From Loxodes magnus (taxonomy: Eukaryota; Ciliophora; Karyorelictea; Loxodida; Loxodidae): 64,000 nt of DNA. This document shows positions 1 through 12,500 of the stretch, in pieces; position 1 is the first letter of the stretch; each line of letters starts with the position of its first letter. The translations under genes were made by a program, and so were the position numbers. The DNA lies in assembly GCA_946699065.1 (NCBI GenBank), contig CAMPDV010000433.1:1-64000 (forward strand). Reading direction: 5' to 3'. Under the pieces are notes generated by a model. The model was not told the DNA's origin and ran no database searches. It was given only the letters and a program-made list of their open reading frames with translations.

Positions 1-1
1 G

Positions 2-610
2 ACTTAAATCTAGCATAAGAAAGAAATATATGGAAACTTTTTAGTTAAATAGTGGAATAACTTAATGAAGATTTCATATAATAATGTTGATCTCTAATCA
101 TTAATTAGATATTTAATATAGTCAAAAGAAATCTCCAGAATTTTACAAAAGAGAAAATAAGATGAAGAATTAGAGCAAAATTATGAAATTATTTAGTTTT
201 TATCATTAAAATCAATAAATATTTAATAGCTTAAAGATTGTATTGGAAAATTAAATTTAGATGAAATCCTTTACAAGCCAGAAAAACTAAAAGTAATTTA
301 AAGAGCTAGCTAAGAAAAAAATGGTAAGAAGGAGTCTAGTAAAAGAAATTATATTAAAAAAACCAAGGAAGAATTTTTAAAAGTTCAAAGAATGCCAAAA
401 AAATAGAACAAATTGAAGTAGAAGATTGAGAACAAAAAAACTTCAGAATTAAGCTATCTTAAATCCTATTTAACATTTATATTAACACTTAAGTTTCACA
501 GCAAAAAAAAATTATAAATTTCCGTCATGCTTTAGTATCATAATGATGCAAAATTAAATTCTTTGAAGTAATGTATATAATCCTATCAAATCTAAGTTCA
601 TAAAGCATGA
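2..610 (+). CDS. W1: unidentified ORF, 5'-truncated by the window edge (L1 copy)
   Basis: With TGA as the only stop, the frame is open from the first bases to a TGA at 608-610, about 200 codons. An internal ATG lies at 65. The translation is rich in Lys, Gln, Glu and Asn, with helical stretches such as DEELEQNYEIIQ and LNLDEILYKPEK, then a basic region (KEFLKVQRMPKK-like). No signal peptide, membrane segment or catalytic motif stands out. The partner at 47577-48205 suggests that the complete gene begins about 20 bases beyond what is seen here. Function is unknown. An open frame this long is unlikely by chance in this base composition. Confidence 0.55.
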
Positions 611-3600
611 GAAAAATATTAAAGGAATTAAAAAACCATTAATAGATGTATAAAGCCAACTTTTTATTTATTTTTAAAGCTAATTCTTATCATTTTAATA
701 AGCATATAAAAGAGAGATTTAAAGTTTCTTCTATTTATTTGATTATAATTAAAGATTATTTAAATTAAGTGATAATTGATAATTGACTTTATAGATGTTA
801 AATAAGAATATAGAGAAAATCAAATCCCTTAAGTGTAAATGTAAAATAAATAAAATATTTCTAACACTAAAGCTTCATACTCTTTCGACTTTTATTTTGA
901 ATTTCTAGTTATGCAAGTATTTTTAATATTTGCTTTGAAAGATAATAATCAAAATTTCTATTTCAAGATGTTTAATCCAAAGCAATTAAAACATAAACTA
1001 AATATTCAAATAAAAAGGATTTTATTTTTAAGTGCATTATTCAAAGAGTTTTAGATGCAAAGAACAATATTCAAGTTTTTATTTAGTAATTTGATTTCAG
1101 ATTTTATGCATTTTTAAATCTATAAATTCTACATTAATTGTTGGAAATTACCTTATATATATTAAATCACTCATGTAAGTTTTTATTTCTTAGAATTATC
1201 TATCTTTTAATCTAGATAATTCCTTATGTCTTAATTAAGGTCACATGTAAATATGTAATTATATAAGTAAAGCTCTTCAAAGAAGGAAGGAGATTGTTAA
1301 TCAAATAATATCTATTTTGCAGCTTTTTACAAAAGTTAAAAGCTTAGATCCGATCTTTATCAACTGATAATTTTTTCTGAATTATTTATTAAATTTAATA
1401 TAAATAATTCAGTAAATTGAGTAAGTTTTGAATTAACCAATATAAATCTTGCAGTAGGCTTCATTGAAGCTTTAAATTGTAGTTCTACAGAAATTGTTTA
1501 AATTTAATAATTAACATAATTAATATCTATTTTTATGTTTTTTCTATAATAAGGATAATCCTAATCTATTTTGTATTTATAAGAAAAGCTTTTCACATCA
1601 TTAAAGTATTAAAATCCTTATTTTTTAATTATTATTGAAATGCTTTCCTATAGTAGGCTCAGGATTATCTATATTAACTTTCCTAATTTCATAAAATAAC
1701 TGTAAAATTCTTAAAATGTTATGGGTTTGAAATTATTTAATTTAAGGCTAAATAGGATAATTTTTTTAAAATATTATTATCTGTCTAAAAAGATTTTCTT
1801 GATATAAGCCTCTCCCTTGTATCTATTTTGTCCCATATTCCTTTTATTCCATTTTAAATTCTTTTTACCACTAGCTCACTACTGTATTCAATTCTTTGGA
1901 GTGTAAATAATCTCACTAAATTCTTGAAGTGCAATGGAATCACATTTTATAATAAAGAAATTAAAAAATCAGATTTTTTCACAGCATCTAGTATATGTAT
2001 TCAGATTTTTTTAGGCTATTTTTAAGTTAATTTTCTAATGCAAAGCACTCCGATTATGTGACTTATTGCTTTTAAGATATTAATTAATGATTGAACTTTA
2101 ATTTTAAATTAACTAGTTAGTATTAATTTTCCTATATAATTAGCTAGCTTCAAATTAAAAAAATCATTTAAGTTGTATCCAATTTAAAACTCTACTTTTT
2201 CGTTAAATAAATCCTAAATAATTTTTTAACTTTGCCATAAAATCAGTTCATCTTTCCAGCCTTGCAAGCATAATCACCCCAAGATTCTATTAATTTTATT
2301 ATTAATTTAAATTTAAATTTAAGACTAAAAACGAGTTGTTCAATTATTTAGATGTATGAATTAAGGGTTATTTTTAATTAAGCTTATTTAGACTAATATC
2401 GATTCCCCGCTTGAGAGCAATTACAATTTATACACAAAATCCTTAAGAATATAATAGTCATAAGTTTTGTCTATATTATTTCGAAATTATAGTAAGATTA
2501 TTTCATAATTATTCGATTTAAGTATCTTAACTATGTTCTGCAATGGTTTGAATTAATTTATAATTAAGAAAGTTATGATTATATGTGAGGTTTTATATTT
2601 CAGTTTTAAGTTTTTTCGTCGTAAAGTTGAGAATTCATAAATCTAACTTTCCTTAGTCTTTTTATGAACTTTAATTAATTAATACATTAAAAGCTCTAGA
2701 TAAAATAGAAATGATTTAGTTAATTTTTAAGATTAAAAGCAATTTAGTTTAAATATAATCATAAATACATTTATTTAAAGATTTATGGAAATCTAATAAA
2801 TTTATGTGTTAAAGTGCTTATTTAGCTATTTATAGTATTAATTCTAATTTAACTTATAAATGTTTTATTAAAGTATCTTATATTTTCTTACCTTTTCTAA
2901 CATGCTTCATTTTCAAAAGATTCTAAGGATATTTTTATTGTAACATGGATAAATCTGTTTTTCTAACTATAACATGTAACTTTGCACAGTGCTAAAAATT
3001 ATGTTTCCTTTTTATTGCTTTGTGGAAATTTTTAAATAGAACTGAAATAACTTTATATATCTCTTAGTTATTAGCCCTTTTTATTAGCAACGTAGCAAGT
3101 TAATATAAAATAAGCATGTTAAAACAGTAGTAAATCTAATTGTATTATTAAATAGTTAAAACCAATAATATAATACTTAAGGTATTAGATACTTTTCTAT
3201 TCAATTAATAAAATTTCTTGTCTTTATGTAGGTATTTTGAATGTTCTCATTTTGATAAAATCTTTAAAATAAATGAAAAATGTAAAAGCATAAAGGACAC
3301 TTAAAGATAAAAATAAGTAATAATCTTTGATTAAATACATATCAAATAAAAGAATATAGTTATACACTCTTAGTTATAAACAAGAAATTATACTTTTATA
3401 GCATTTACAATTAACTAATTTATTTCCTTTTTAGGTGTCTAAGTAATAATTCATATATTACGTCTTTTTGAAGATATTTAAGTATATTGAAGTGGGCCAA
3501 GTAAAATGATAAAGCAGAAGAAATCTAGCTCTGTATAATTATAGACTATAAAATCTTCACAATATTAAAATTAATATTATTGCTTACCCTTTAATCTAGA

Positions 3601-3960
3601 CCATCTGGAAGAATAATAGATATGAAAATATCTTCTAAAAGTCTTGAACAGACAAAGCAAGTTAAAAGCACTAGAAGTTTAATTAGTATGAAATAATACA
3701 AAAAATATTATGAAATATAAGACACTAAGATACATTTTAAACTATTGCACGTTCATCAAATAATTGACAACATTCAAATATTAAATTAACTTTAAGCATA
3801 AAAATATAACTAAAATTAAAAGAAACTAAGCAAATCTTAAAATCTAAGTGTGATAAACTTAATATCAATAAAGCATTTTAATCAAAGATTAAATAGAATT
3901 TTATCTATCAATTCCTAAAATTACTCAAATATATTAAAATGAAAACATTAAAGTTAATAA
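611..3960. other. AT-rich spacer between W1 and W2 (L1 copy)
   Basis: I see no convincing coding frame, RNA gene or tandem array here. The sequence is nonetheless well conserved in the inverted partner (about 44.2-47.58 kb), so it belongs to the block rather than to inserted filler. Copy M and its paralogue M' lack nearly all of it and join sequence R at the point that corresponds to about 3.36 kb. Confidence 0.6.
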
Positions 3961-4128
3961 TTTAGTCGATAAAAAGTTAAAATAATAATATTAAAGTATT
4001 GTAAATAATATAAAGCCAGGCTAACTTAAACATTCACTTAACTACTTCATTTATAAAAATTACTAAATTAAATCTCATAATTCATTTAATTTATTATATA
4101 TAAACTTATTTCATTTTCTAAATTAGGA

Positions 4129-4640
4129 ATGACACATAAAAAGATAACCTTGCTATCTATAAGAAGCATCACCAAACATAAGGGCTATAGAATCAGTAAA
4201 ATATGCTAGAAAGAGGTTAAATAAGAGTTTGAATGCAAATGAAATCTGAGGAATATTTTATTTGACAAAAACGATCTAACTCTTAAAAGATATCCGAGAT
4301 TGGTAAATTGAGAAAATGAGTAAATTAAGTTTAAAATATTTATTTGATATTCCCATGGATGAAGAATAGAAAGCATCTAAAAAGTGACTTGAGAAATTAT
4401 AGTAAAAAAGAGAAAAATATTAAAAACATATGAGTTATATTTAAGGATTAAAGAGCTATGAATACATAAAATGTTTATTCGAAAAGGGATAAGAACTCTA
4501 ATTATTAAAAGGGGAAAACTCAAAACATAATAAACTTTTTAAATATAGTGATTTAAATTTATTTAACAAATGATTAAGTATAGTTACTATGTAAGTGAAT
4601 TGGAAAATTATTCTACGCAAACAATTTAAATATAAATATT
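4129..4640 (+). pseudogene. W2: small interrupted coding region (L1 copy)
   Basis: Starting at an ATG at 4129, coding-like sequence (MTHKKITLL, then a Lys/Arg-rich helical stretch, DKNDLTLKRYPRL, ELYLRIKEL-type segments) runs to just before the GGCGGGAAA box at 4644. The reading is interrupted a few times. The same region occurs at about 43.45-43.96 kb, 17.2-17.74 kb and 51.51-52.03 kb, always beside the same box. An AT-rich stretch with a related box (around 3962) precedes it. I do not recognise the protein. Confidence 0.4.
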
Positions 4641-5870
4641 TAAGGCGGGAAAGCTAAAATAATAATTTTAAAATATTAGCTCTTAAGATATAAATTTTAG
4701 ATTTTAAAAAGATTTTATATTGATTTAAGTGAAAAGATAGTAAACTTAAACATCTAATAAAGATAGAATTTCATAAAAGCTAATTTAAATCATAAGACCT
4801 AGAATGTTTAACGGCTAAGTTAAAAATAATTAATGCTAAAATCATTTAGAAACTTATCAAGTTCTATTTTCAATTTAAAATTTAAACAGTCAAATACAAC
4901 TCATCTTTTAAGATTTTTAGTTTGGAATACTTTTCTCTTACAAAATTCGGATGGTTAAAGAGCAGTAGAGATTCATGCAAAGAAGATAAAAAATAAAAGA
5001 AAATATAATTATTCTAGAAGATAAAGGATAAGAGAATGCATTATTGAAGTAGAGTTAATTACAAAATTGATTAAATTAGAGATAAAAGATAAATAATGTA
5101 GAGATCACTAAGTAAATGCTATTCATAAATTAGAATATCTGTATGATATATTTGTGAAAAATATAATAGTTAAAAGGTATCAGTGCCAATCTCGTAAAAA
5201 GTAAGAGATTCGAAACTTAAGGGATTAAAACACAGGAAATTATATTTAAAAAGGCGGAACATTTTAATAGAGGGATCTTTATAAGTAACTAAAGGATAAA
5301 ATAATGATAATAATGAAAGTAAGATCCAGCAATAGCAATTAAGAGAAGAAAAGGAATTATTAAAATAAAGTAGATAATAAATTCGAATAAAATTTGTAAC
5401 CATATATTTACCATTTATGCTTGAAATATCTAAGGAAAAATAGGTAAGTCCCTCATAAAAAGCGAAAAACATAAAAAACAGAGCAATTTCGCATAATAAA
5501 AAGAAAAAAAAATCAATAAACAATTTCAAAACTTTATAACTAAGGCTAGCATACAAAACGTAAAAGCAAAAACTAGATTATTGTTAGAAGGGAAAAATGT
5601 TTTTACACTTGAAAATAGGTTAATATTATTCAGTCTTGATTACAAAATATAATAAAATTTACTAAATGTTAGAGGAACTTAAAAGAAGAGAATGAAGATT
5701 ATTGCAGCAAGAGATTGTAAGTATGTTCTTAAAAAATGAAATAAAAAAGAAATTGATGAACTAATATATCTTTTAAAAGTGAAATACTTATACATGAAAG
5801 GATTTGAAGGAAAGTTTATTGGTATGATAAAATAAAGAGTTCTTGAAGCTTATTTAATAAAAATAAATAA
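4597..5870 (+). pseudogene. W3: unidentified basic-protein coding region (L1 copy)
   Basis: Read with TGA-only stops, the first thousand bases form one long open frame of over 330 codons that contains the GGCGGGAAA box in frame as Gly-Gly-Lys. The protein is very basic and helical: RRQRIRECIIEVELITKLIK, then QNTGNYIQKGGTFQQRDLYK and PYIYHLCLKYLRKNRQVP. More coding-like sequence of the same character follows up to the next box at 5879. A 128-residue standard-code frame on the other strand (5170-5556) overlaps it and is a shadow. The repeated basic stretches suggest a nucleic-acid-binding role, but no named domain is recognised. Confidence 0.5.
4644..4652 (+). promoter_or_regulatory. GGCGGGAAA box (E2F-like site), L1 box 1
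   Basis: A GC-rich nonamer in very AT-rich DNA. The reverse complement TTTCCCGCC fits the E2F/DP consensus TTTSSCGC. It is followed by GCTAAAATAATAATTTT, a context shared with the other boxes, and lies near the head of W3. It could equally be a conserved coding Gly-Gly-Lys codon run, because the frame is open through it. Confidence 0.4.
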
Positions 5871-5878
5871 ATATTAAA

Positions 5879-5887
5879 GGCGGGAAA
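5879..5887 (+). promoter_or_regulatory. GGCGGGAAA box, L1 box 2
   Basis: Same nonamer, followed by GGCTAAATAAAATTATT, at the boundary between W3 and W4. It is conserved in the right copy at 42142-42150. Confidence 0.4.
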
Positions 5888-7643
5888 GGCTAAATAAAAT
5901 TATTCGAAGAAAGCATTGATAAAGAAGATAAAATAATAATAAAAGAAAACAAATTAAAACATTTAATTAAGAATAATAAGTCTTAATTCATAAATCCATA
6001 TTATTTCGTTTATTATTCAAAGGTTAAATTAATTATTAATAAGCTTAATTAATTATAAAAGGTAGATACTATTACCTCTCTTTCAAAGAAAATCATTAAA
6101 TAAATTGCAAAAATTAGTTAGATCAAGACTTATTAGATGAGTTTGATATTTTATCTTGCAAAGAGAAAAAGAAGCATTGATAAGATAGTATATTAGTAAG
6201 GTATTAATAGCAAAGGTTGAATATGAAAAAGAGGAAAAAATGATAATTATTACATAGTTAGTTCAATATTTGCTATTTATAATTTAGCATAAAAAGACCC
6301 TATGGCCCATACTCTTATATTCTGTTGACAATTTTATGTTTATTCAGAAGAACAATTTTGGTGATTCACATGCATTCTCAAAGAGCTAAAAGTTAAAATA
6401 TTCAATAAAAGGTAATAAATTATATAGCAATCAAAGCTTATTAAGAATGATAATCTAGAAAGAATTAGGCCAACTAAAATTATTATAAATATTAAAAGTG
6501 AATAGTAAATCGGTTCCTTGGAACAAAATATTTGAAAGAGAGTTGAAATTACCTAAAATACTAAAATCAGAGCTCTTTATTTACGAAAACTAAGAAAATA
6601 ATTAAAAAAACTCTTAAAATTGTATTAGCTTCAAGTAAGGGTTAAAAGATAGATGTATCAAAGGATAAATAATAATAATAAACATTATGAAGCATTATTA
6701 GCAATTATTTAGAAGTATATCTAAGCTTATCTCTTTTTAAAGTATTATTAAATTATTATTTATAAAAATACTAATTCACTAACGCTTTTCGACATAAATG
6801 AGAGGCATCTCATTAATAATAATAGTAATAAAAGGAAAAGTATTTAAGGAATAATCTCAAATAAATAGAATTAAAATTAAGAAATCTAGAAAAAACTAAT
6901 TTGCTCATTTAATCATTAAGCATAAAAAGATATCTTTAGTTATTAAATCTTAGTAATAAGCAATCAATACTTTGCATAAACAATAAGATATATCAAACCA
7001 ACAAGAATCAGTTTAAATTATCACTTTTTATCTCCCTATCTGAATTTTAGTCATACTTGCAAATCCTATAAATTTGAAAGAGTAGAATCTTATAGAATAC
7101 CCAAATCCAGATGAGGAATCCTCATCCTATAAAAAAGCAGAAGAAACTTATATATTTAAAAAGAAAGCAGCAAAAAATGCCTATTCAAATATAGACGAAA
7201 TTGAAGCAACACCTAGCTTGAAGGCTTAAAAGATAAAAAAGAAGAGTAAAACTTATAAAACTAAGTTATCTTATAATAAAACTATATACTCAGAATCTTA
7301 AAAACCATGGAAAGTACAAAGAGTACCTACTTTAATTGCAAAATGTAAGTAAGTCTTCTTAATTGCAAGAGGCATTTTGACTATTGCTAAAACAAATAAA
7401 AAGAAAATTTAAAGAATAAACTACTAATTGAAATTCTAGATGAACTAAATTAGTACTGAAGATCATTTAAAAGAAACAGATGAAAAGATCATCACTATTT
7501 TAAATGTGTTAACAAAACCCAGACAAATTATTGACGAAATTTTGTATTTGGTTATAAAGGAAATATAGTAAATTATTCTACTAAAACAAAAAGTTATATA
7601 AGAACAAATTAACATTAATAATAAAAATAAAAGGAGTAATTTG

Positions 7644-7652
7644 GGCGGGAAA
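7644..7652 (+). promoter_or_regulatory. GGCGGGAAA box, L1 box 3
   Basis: Same nonamer with the shared following context ATCTAAAATAATAATATTT. Unlike boxes 1 and 2 it lies inside the long W4 frame, again reading Gly-Gly-Lys, about 20 bases before an in-frame ATG. It is conserved at 40359-40367 and 53140-53148. Confidence 0.35.
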
Positions 7653-9539
7653 ATCTAAAATAATAATATTTAAAAGATGCAAATATTGAAGAGACAAAAT
7701 TTAAATTTAAAAGATGATATTATAATAATTTAAAATAAATTAAGCAACAAACATCAGAGCCAGAAAGATCCTGTTAGAGTTACAAAATTAAATGTAAAAT
7801 ATGATATGAAAAGATACTAGAAACATGATAAAGAGTTAACTGAACTTCTTACTATAATTATATTTAAAAATAGTAAAATTAAGAATATCTAATCTTTGAT
7901 GTGCCTGCAGACACTTACTAATAAATCAGAATAAAAAGATATATTTCAAGCAACTATCGTATGAAAAGACACAATTGTCAATTTATAGTCAGTATTTCAA
8001 AAAAAACATTTTATATAAAAGGATTATCGAGATTGTTTCATAAGTTTGTTTCTGTTTCTTACCTAATATTTTTCTTGTTATTACCCAAATTACTACATAA
8101 AAGGAGCTTGATCTTTCTCAATTATGAAACCATTAATATAACCACTCATCAGAGTAAAATTAAGTTTACCTGTTAAACTTAATTTCTTAAAAATATACAA
8201 TTTCGAATCTAATTCTCAGGAGCAAAACTCTACGAATTAAAATCCTTAAGTTCTGTACTAATCATTCCTTTAAATAATTGAATGCTTATTTTTGCTTTAA
8301 ACTTCAACTAACTAAATCTTAATGAAATAAAGAATTAAGTATAGTAAAAAATTAGAGCCTGATACTTAAATAAATATCATTGCTTTAGTTTTAAATAAAC
8401 TTTATGAGCATTTAGTGAATATCTAAAACTTTTATCTTTTTCCTGCAGTAAGCTGGTAGAAACATTAAAATAAGCATAAATAGTGCTAGTTTAGTTATAA
8501 AATAAATAAGCAATCTAAAAGATAAAAATTACCTTAGAAATGTTTTCTTTTAATAAATTATACAATTAAAAAAATAATAAACCAATATTTCAAATCTTGC
8601 TACTAGCTTTCTATTGGGTAAAGCAGAAAAAAAAGCCTTAGACAAATAGTAGATGAAGCAAAAATACCAAAACTTTTATTCTCCTCAGTAATAAATACCT
8701 CTTGGTTAAAGAAAAGATTCTAAAATATTAACACAAAAAGAACTTACATCAAAATTTTTTAAAAAGGAAATTGCCATTCAACGACTGGCGCTTAAAGCTT
8801 CTAATCACTGAACGAAATCATAGTTTTTAAATGGAAAGTCGAAAACTAAGAAATTTATTATTGAAAGAATAAAGCAATTTTAAAATAGGAGTTATCAACT
8901 AGGAGAGGTTTAAGCATATTAATATTTTTAGATTGAATAGAGGTAAAAAACATCAAAAATTGGAGATGCAGTATAAAAACAAGAGATGAGTCTTCAAAAA
9001 TATAGAAAACTAAGTAGAAAAGATGAAGATAGAATAAACAGAGTCAATTGTGCAATGATCAATCAAATATATAAAGAAGTGATGCCATTACCGTGAGAAT
9101 TAGTGACATTTAAAAAAGAGATGCTCATATTATAAAAATTCAATAAAAATTATTGACTAAAGAATAAGAGCATTTCAAAAAATTTAACTGCAATTAGAAA
9201 GAATATATTTACAGAAGAAAGCGAAGCGAAGCATCATTGAGATTAAAGTAAATCAAAAAATAAAATGAAGAAACTGAGTTAATCCTAGAGAAGAGAGAAA
9301 TTTAAGATGAAGGAGAACAGTTGCAAATGAAGCAGCTTATTTAAAATGGTCATCGAACAGGCACTGCAAGGTATCTTAATTACTTTACATAAATAATGAA
9401 ACAAAGTACTTAAAAATAAAAGAAAATCATAAACAGAACTAAAAAGAGAATTATGTGTAACTCAGATTAAGCCTTGCAACGCAATCAATTTTTAAATTAT
9501 TTATTAAATTAAAATTTCGACATTTTTTAAATAAAAAAT

Positions 9540-12500
9540 TATCAAAAAGCAAGTACTTTAGCGAATTTTTATTAGCTAATAATAATGGAAGTGAAGATAA
9601 GAATGGTTTTTCTATCTACCTTATTTCTTTTCAAAATTACAGTATAGTAGCTCTGTCTAATGAAATATATGTTACAACACCCGAAGTATTTCAAGCTCTT
9701 AATCTGAACTAATCAATAGGAACAAAAGATTTCCCACTAATTTCAATATCTTAAGCATTATACAATCTAAAAGAAGGTCAATCTCACAAGGTCTTTATGT
9801 CTCCACATAAACATTTAATGGATTGTTTGAATTGTAATTAATGTAAGATAGTTGTGAAATAGTGAGAGGAGGAGCATTACGATAAAAGAAAAAAATATCA
9901 CTATAAAGATATATGAAAATTGTTCTTAATAAGAAAAAATAAAAAGAAATGTGCTTAATCCATTTAAAAATAGCAGTAATATAATCTAAAAAGATCAAAT
10001 CGTAATTTTTTCACAAAACAAATATTTGTAGTTAAAATCTCAAAAATTAAACCCAAGAAAAATAAAAAAATACCTAATAAACGAAATAAAAACTAAGCAA
10101 GTTTGGGAGAAATTTAAGTAAATCAACGGAAAGAAACTTTTACTTTTATAAAAATACAATCATAAAAAAAAAGCTCACTTAAATAAAACTCAGCTTAATC
10201 TTACGAAGTCGCATTTTACTTATCAGACTAATCAAAAAAGTTGCTGGTCCAATCTCAAAAATCGCAAATAAATCATGTAAAAGAGGATTCGCCTTATAAT
10301 ATAACTCTAGTATAAGTAGAATCTAAAATATCTCACTTTAATAAGACTCAGCTCAATCTTACGAAGCAGACTTATAAAGAAAAGATTTGCTAGTACAATC
10401 AAACTGATCGCAAATAAGGTTAGCAAAAGAGTGATAACTTATTATAAAAATCTAGTATAAGAAACATCAAAATTGATTACTTTAATCAAACTCAGCACAA
10501 TCTTACGAAGCAATTTTTTATTTAGCAGACTAATCAAGCAATAGCTAGCTAATCCAATCTCAATTAATCGCAAATAAGACTAGTAAAAGAGGATTCGCCT
10601 TATAATAAAACTCTAGTATAAGTAGAATCTAAAATATCTCACTTTAAGAACACTCAGCTCAATCTTACGAAGCAGTTTTTTACTTAGCAGACTAATCGAA
10701 AAAGCTTGCTGGTCCAATCTCCATTAATCGCAAATAAGACTAATAAAAGAGAAATCGCGTCATTATAAAACTCTAGTATAAGTAGAATAAAAATTGCTCA
10801 CTTCAATAAAACTCAGCTCAATCTAACGAAGCATTTTTTTATTTAGCAGATTAATCACGAAAAGATATTTTAGTCCCAATCTCAACTAATCGCAAATAAA
10901 GCCTGCAAAAGAGTATTCTCTTCATTGATATTTTTTTTATTGAAAAATATAAACTTTCTGATTTCAAAAAAGTTCAGCTAATTAAATCGATTTGTTTTTT
11001 TTTATTTAACAGATCACTCAGTATTAACCTTGGTTTTTTAGACTTAGATTTTTGCTGGTTTTACTATGAATGGTGCATGATTCGCTTTTTTGAAAATTTC
11101 TTTTTTTTTTGAGATATTTAATGTTTCTTTTTATTAAGACCAGACTTTTCAAAATTAAGGAATACTGTTTTTGTAATAATAAAATTTCTTTATTATCGAT
11201 TAATATAGTACTGAAAATAATTTTATTTGATTTTATGGTTCTTCAGATTTTTTAAATAATAATATTTCTATAGTTTAAGGATGTGCCTTTTATTAAAATT
11301 ATCATCAATTTGGAGATGTACTACTATTATTCGTTTTAAATTTAGATTCAAATAACTTAACAAATTATCTCGCTCCTAGGTAAGAAATCAATGGCTCCTC
11401 CTATTTATAAAGTTTGCATTTTACAAAATTCGAAAATAGCAATTTTATTTAAATTTTGAAAAGCAAGTTAGTAACAATTTTTGATAGTATGATAAAAATA
11501 AAAATTCATTTATTTAGACTATTTATGAAGAGAGTTATGAAACTTTATGTTCTCTTTGCTCTTAGTCGCTAGAGTTTTGTTCTTCTTGGTTCATAAAATA
11601 ATTCTATATGCTATTCGTGTTTTTCCCCTAAGAAATTATCTTAAAATAGATGTCTTGATAACTGCACTTCAAACGAGTAGGATTATGATGGAAATTCGAT
11701 TTGCGAGCCATGCGATTGAATTCTTTCAAATTGTTTAGAATGTAATTCCTTGTAAGTTGAATGCTTATTTTGTTAAAGTGGATTTTGAATTAATAATGAA
11801 AAGTAATGTTAGCTTTGCTCTGATTAAATTTAATATTGTGAACTTTGTTCTGATGATGGTCTAAATTGTTTAAAAATGCTAAAAACCAAAAGAAAATTGT
11901 TTTTAGGATAATGCTACTAGAATTGTCCTGAAGATACTTATTATATTTCTCCATCTGAGTGTAGTTTCTGCAATAATTCAACTAAAATTGCTAAAATTGT
12001 TCAAGTGATGGAATAATTTGTCTTAATTGCTATTATCCTTTCAAGCTAACAAATTAATAATGCTTAACTAATTGCATTTAATCTAAACTGGATTAAGACT
12101 AAGATTTTATATTCTAACCATGCAGTTAGATTATTTAATTTTGCGATATCTGCACAGAAGACGGTTTAAATTGCAGATAGAGCTCACTTTCAAAAAAATG
12201 GACTTAAAATAAATGTTTAGATAACTGCGATTCTAGTTAATAGGATATAGATTAAAATAATATAATGTGAGAATTGCTAGCTAGTTATTCCATTTTGCTA
12301 GTTCTGCGCTCAAGAAATAAGAAATGATTCATAAGTTGTAATTTGCAATGTATGCTAGAGCCCAAAGGTTTTGACCTTGAATGAATGTTTAGATATTTGC
12401 GATGTAACACAATAAGATAGCGATACAAACAGAATATGTCAGAATTGCGAAGTTGCTTTGTCTCATTGCGTATAATGTAATCAAGCAGGATCTCAATGCA

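Larger units (their letters stand above)
5879..9480 (+). pseudogene. W4: long unidentified coding region with coiled-coil C-terminus (L1 copy)
   Basis: The largest W coding region. One frame stays open from about 6147 to 8930 with only about four interruptions, and coding-like sequence continues to about 9480. The N-terminal part contains WPILLYSVDNFMFIQ and KSVPWNKIFERELKLPKIL. The middle is Gln/Asn/Lys-rich with KPRQIIDEILYLVIKEI. The C-terminal third is strongly coiled coil (EETELILEKREIQDEGEQLQ). There is no signal peptide and no recognised enzyme motif. In the right copy the coiled-coil section passes without a clear gap toward the surface gene S, so W4 and S could be neighbours or one very large gene. 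An Asn/Gln-rich structural protein is as much as I can infer. Confidence 0.45.

Noticed and set aside
5170-5556. 128-codon minus-strand frame in the standard code, hydrophobic
   Set aside because: It lies antisense to a longer plus-strand frame (W3) that opens in the ciliate code. Hydrophobic Phe/Leu-rich translations are what antisense of Lys/Glu/Gln-rich coding gives.
7961-8176. 71-codon standard-code ORF
   Set aside because: It overlaps the W4 frame in another register and has no partner with the same open frame.
9225-9245. Small GAAGC/GCGAA repetition
   Set aside because: It falls inside a Lys/Arg/Glu coiled-coil coding stretch of W4 and is too short to be a separate feature.
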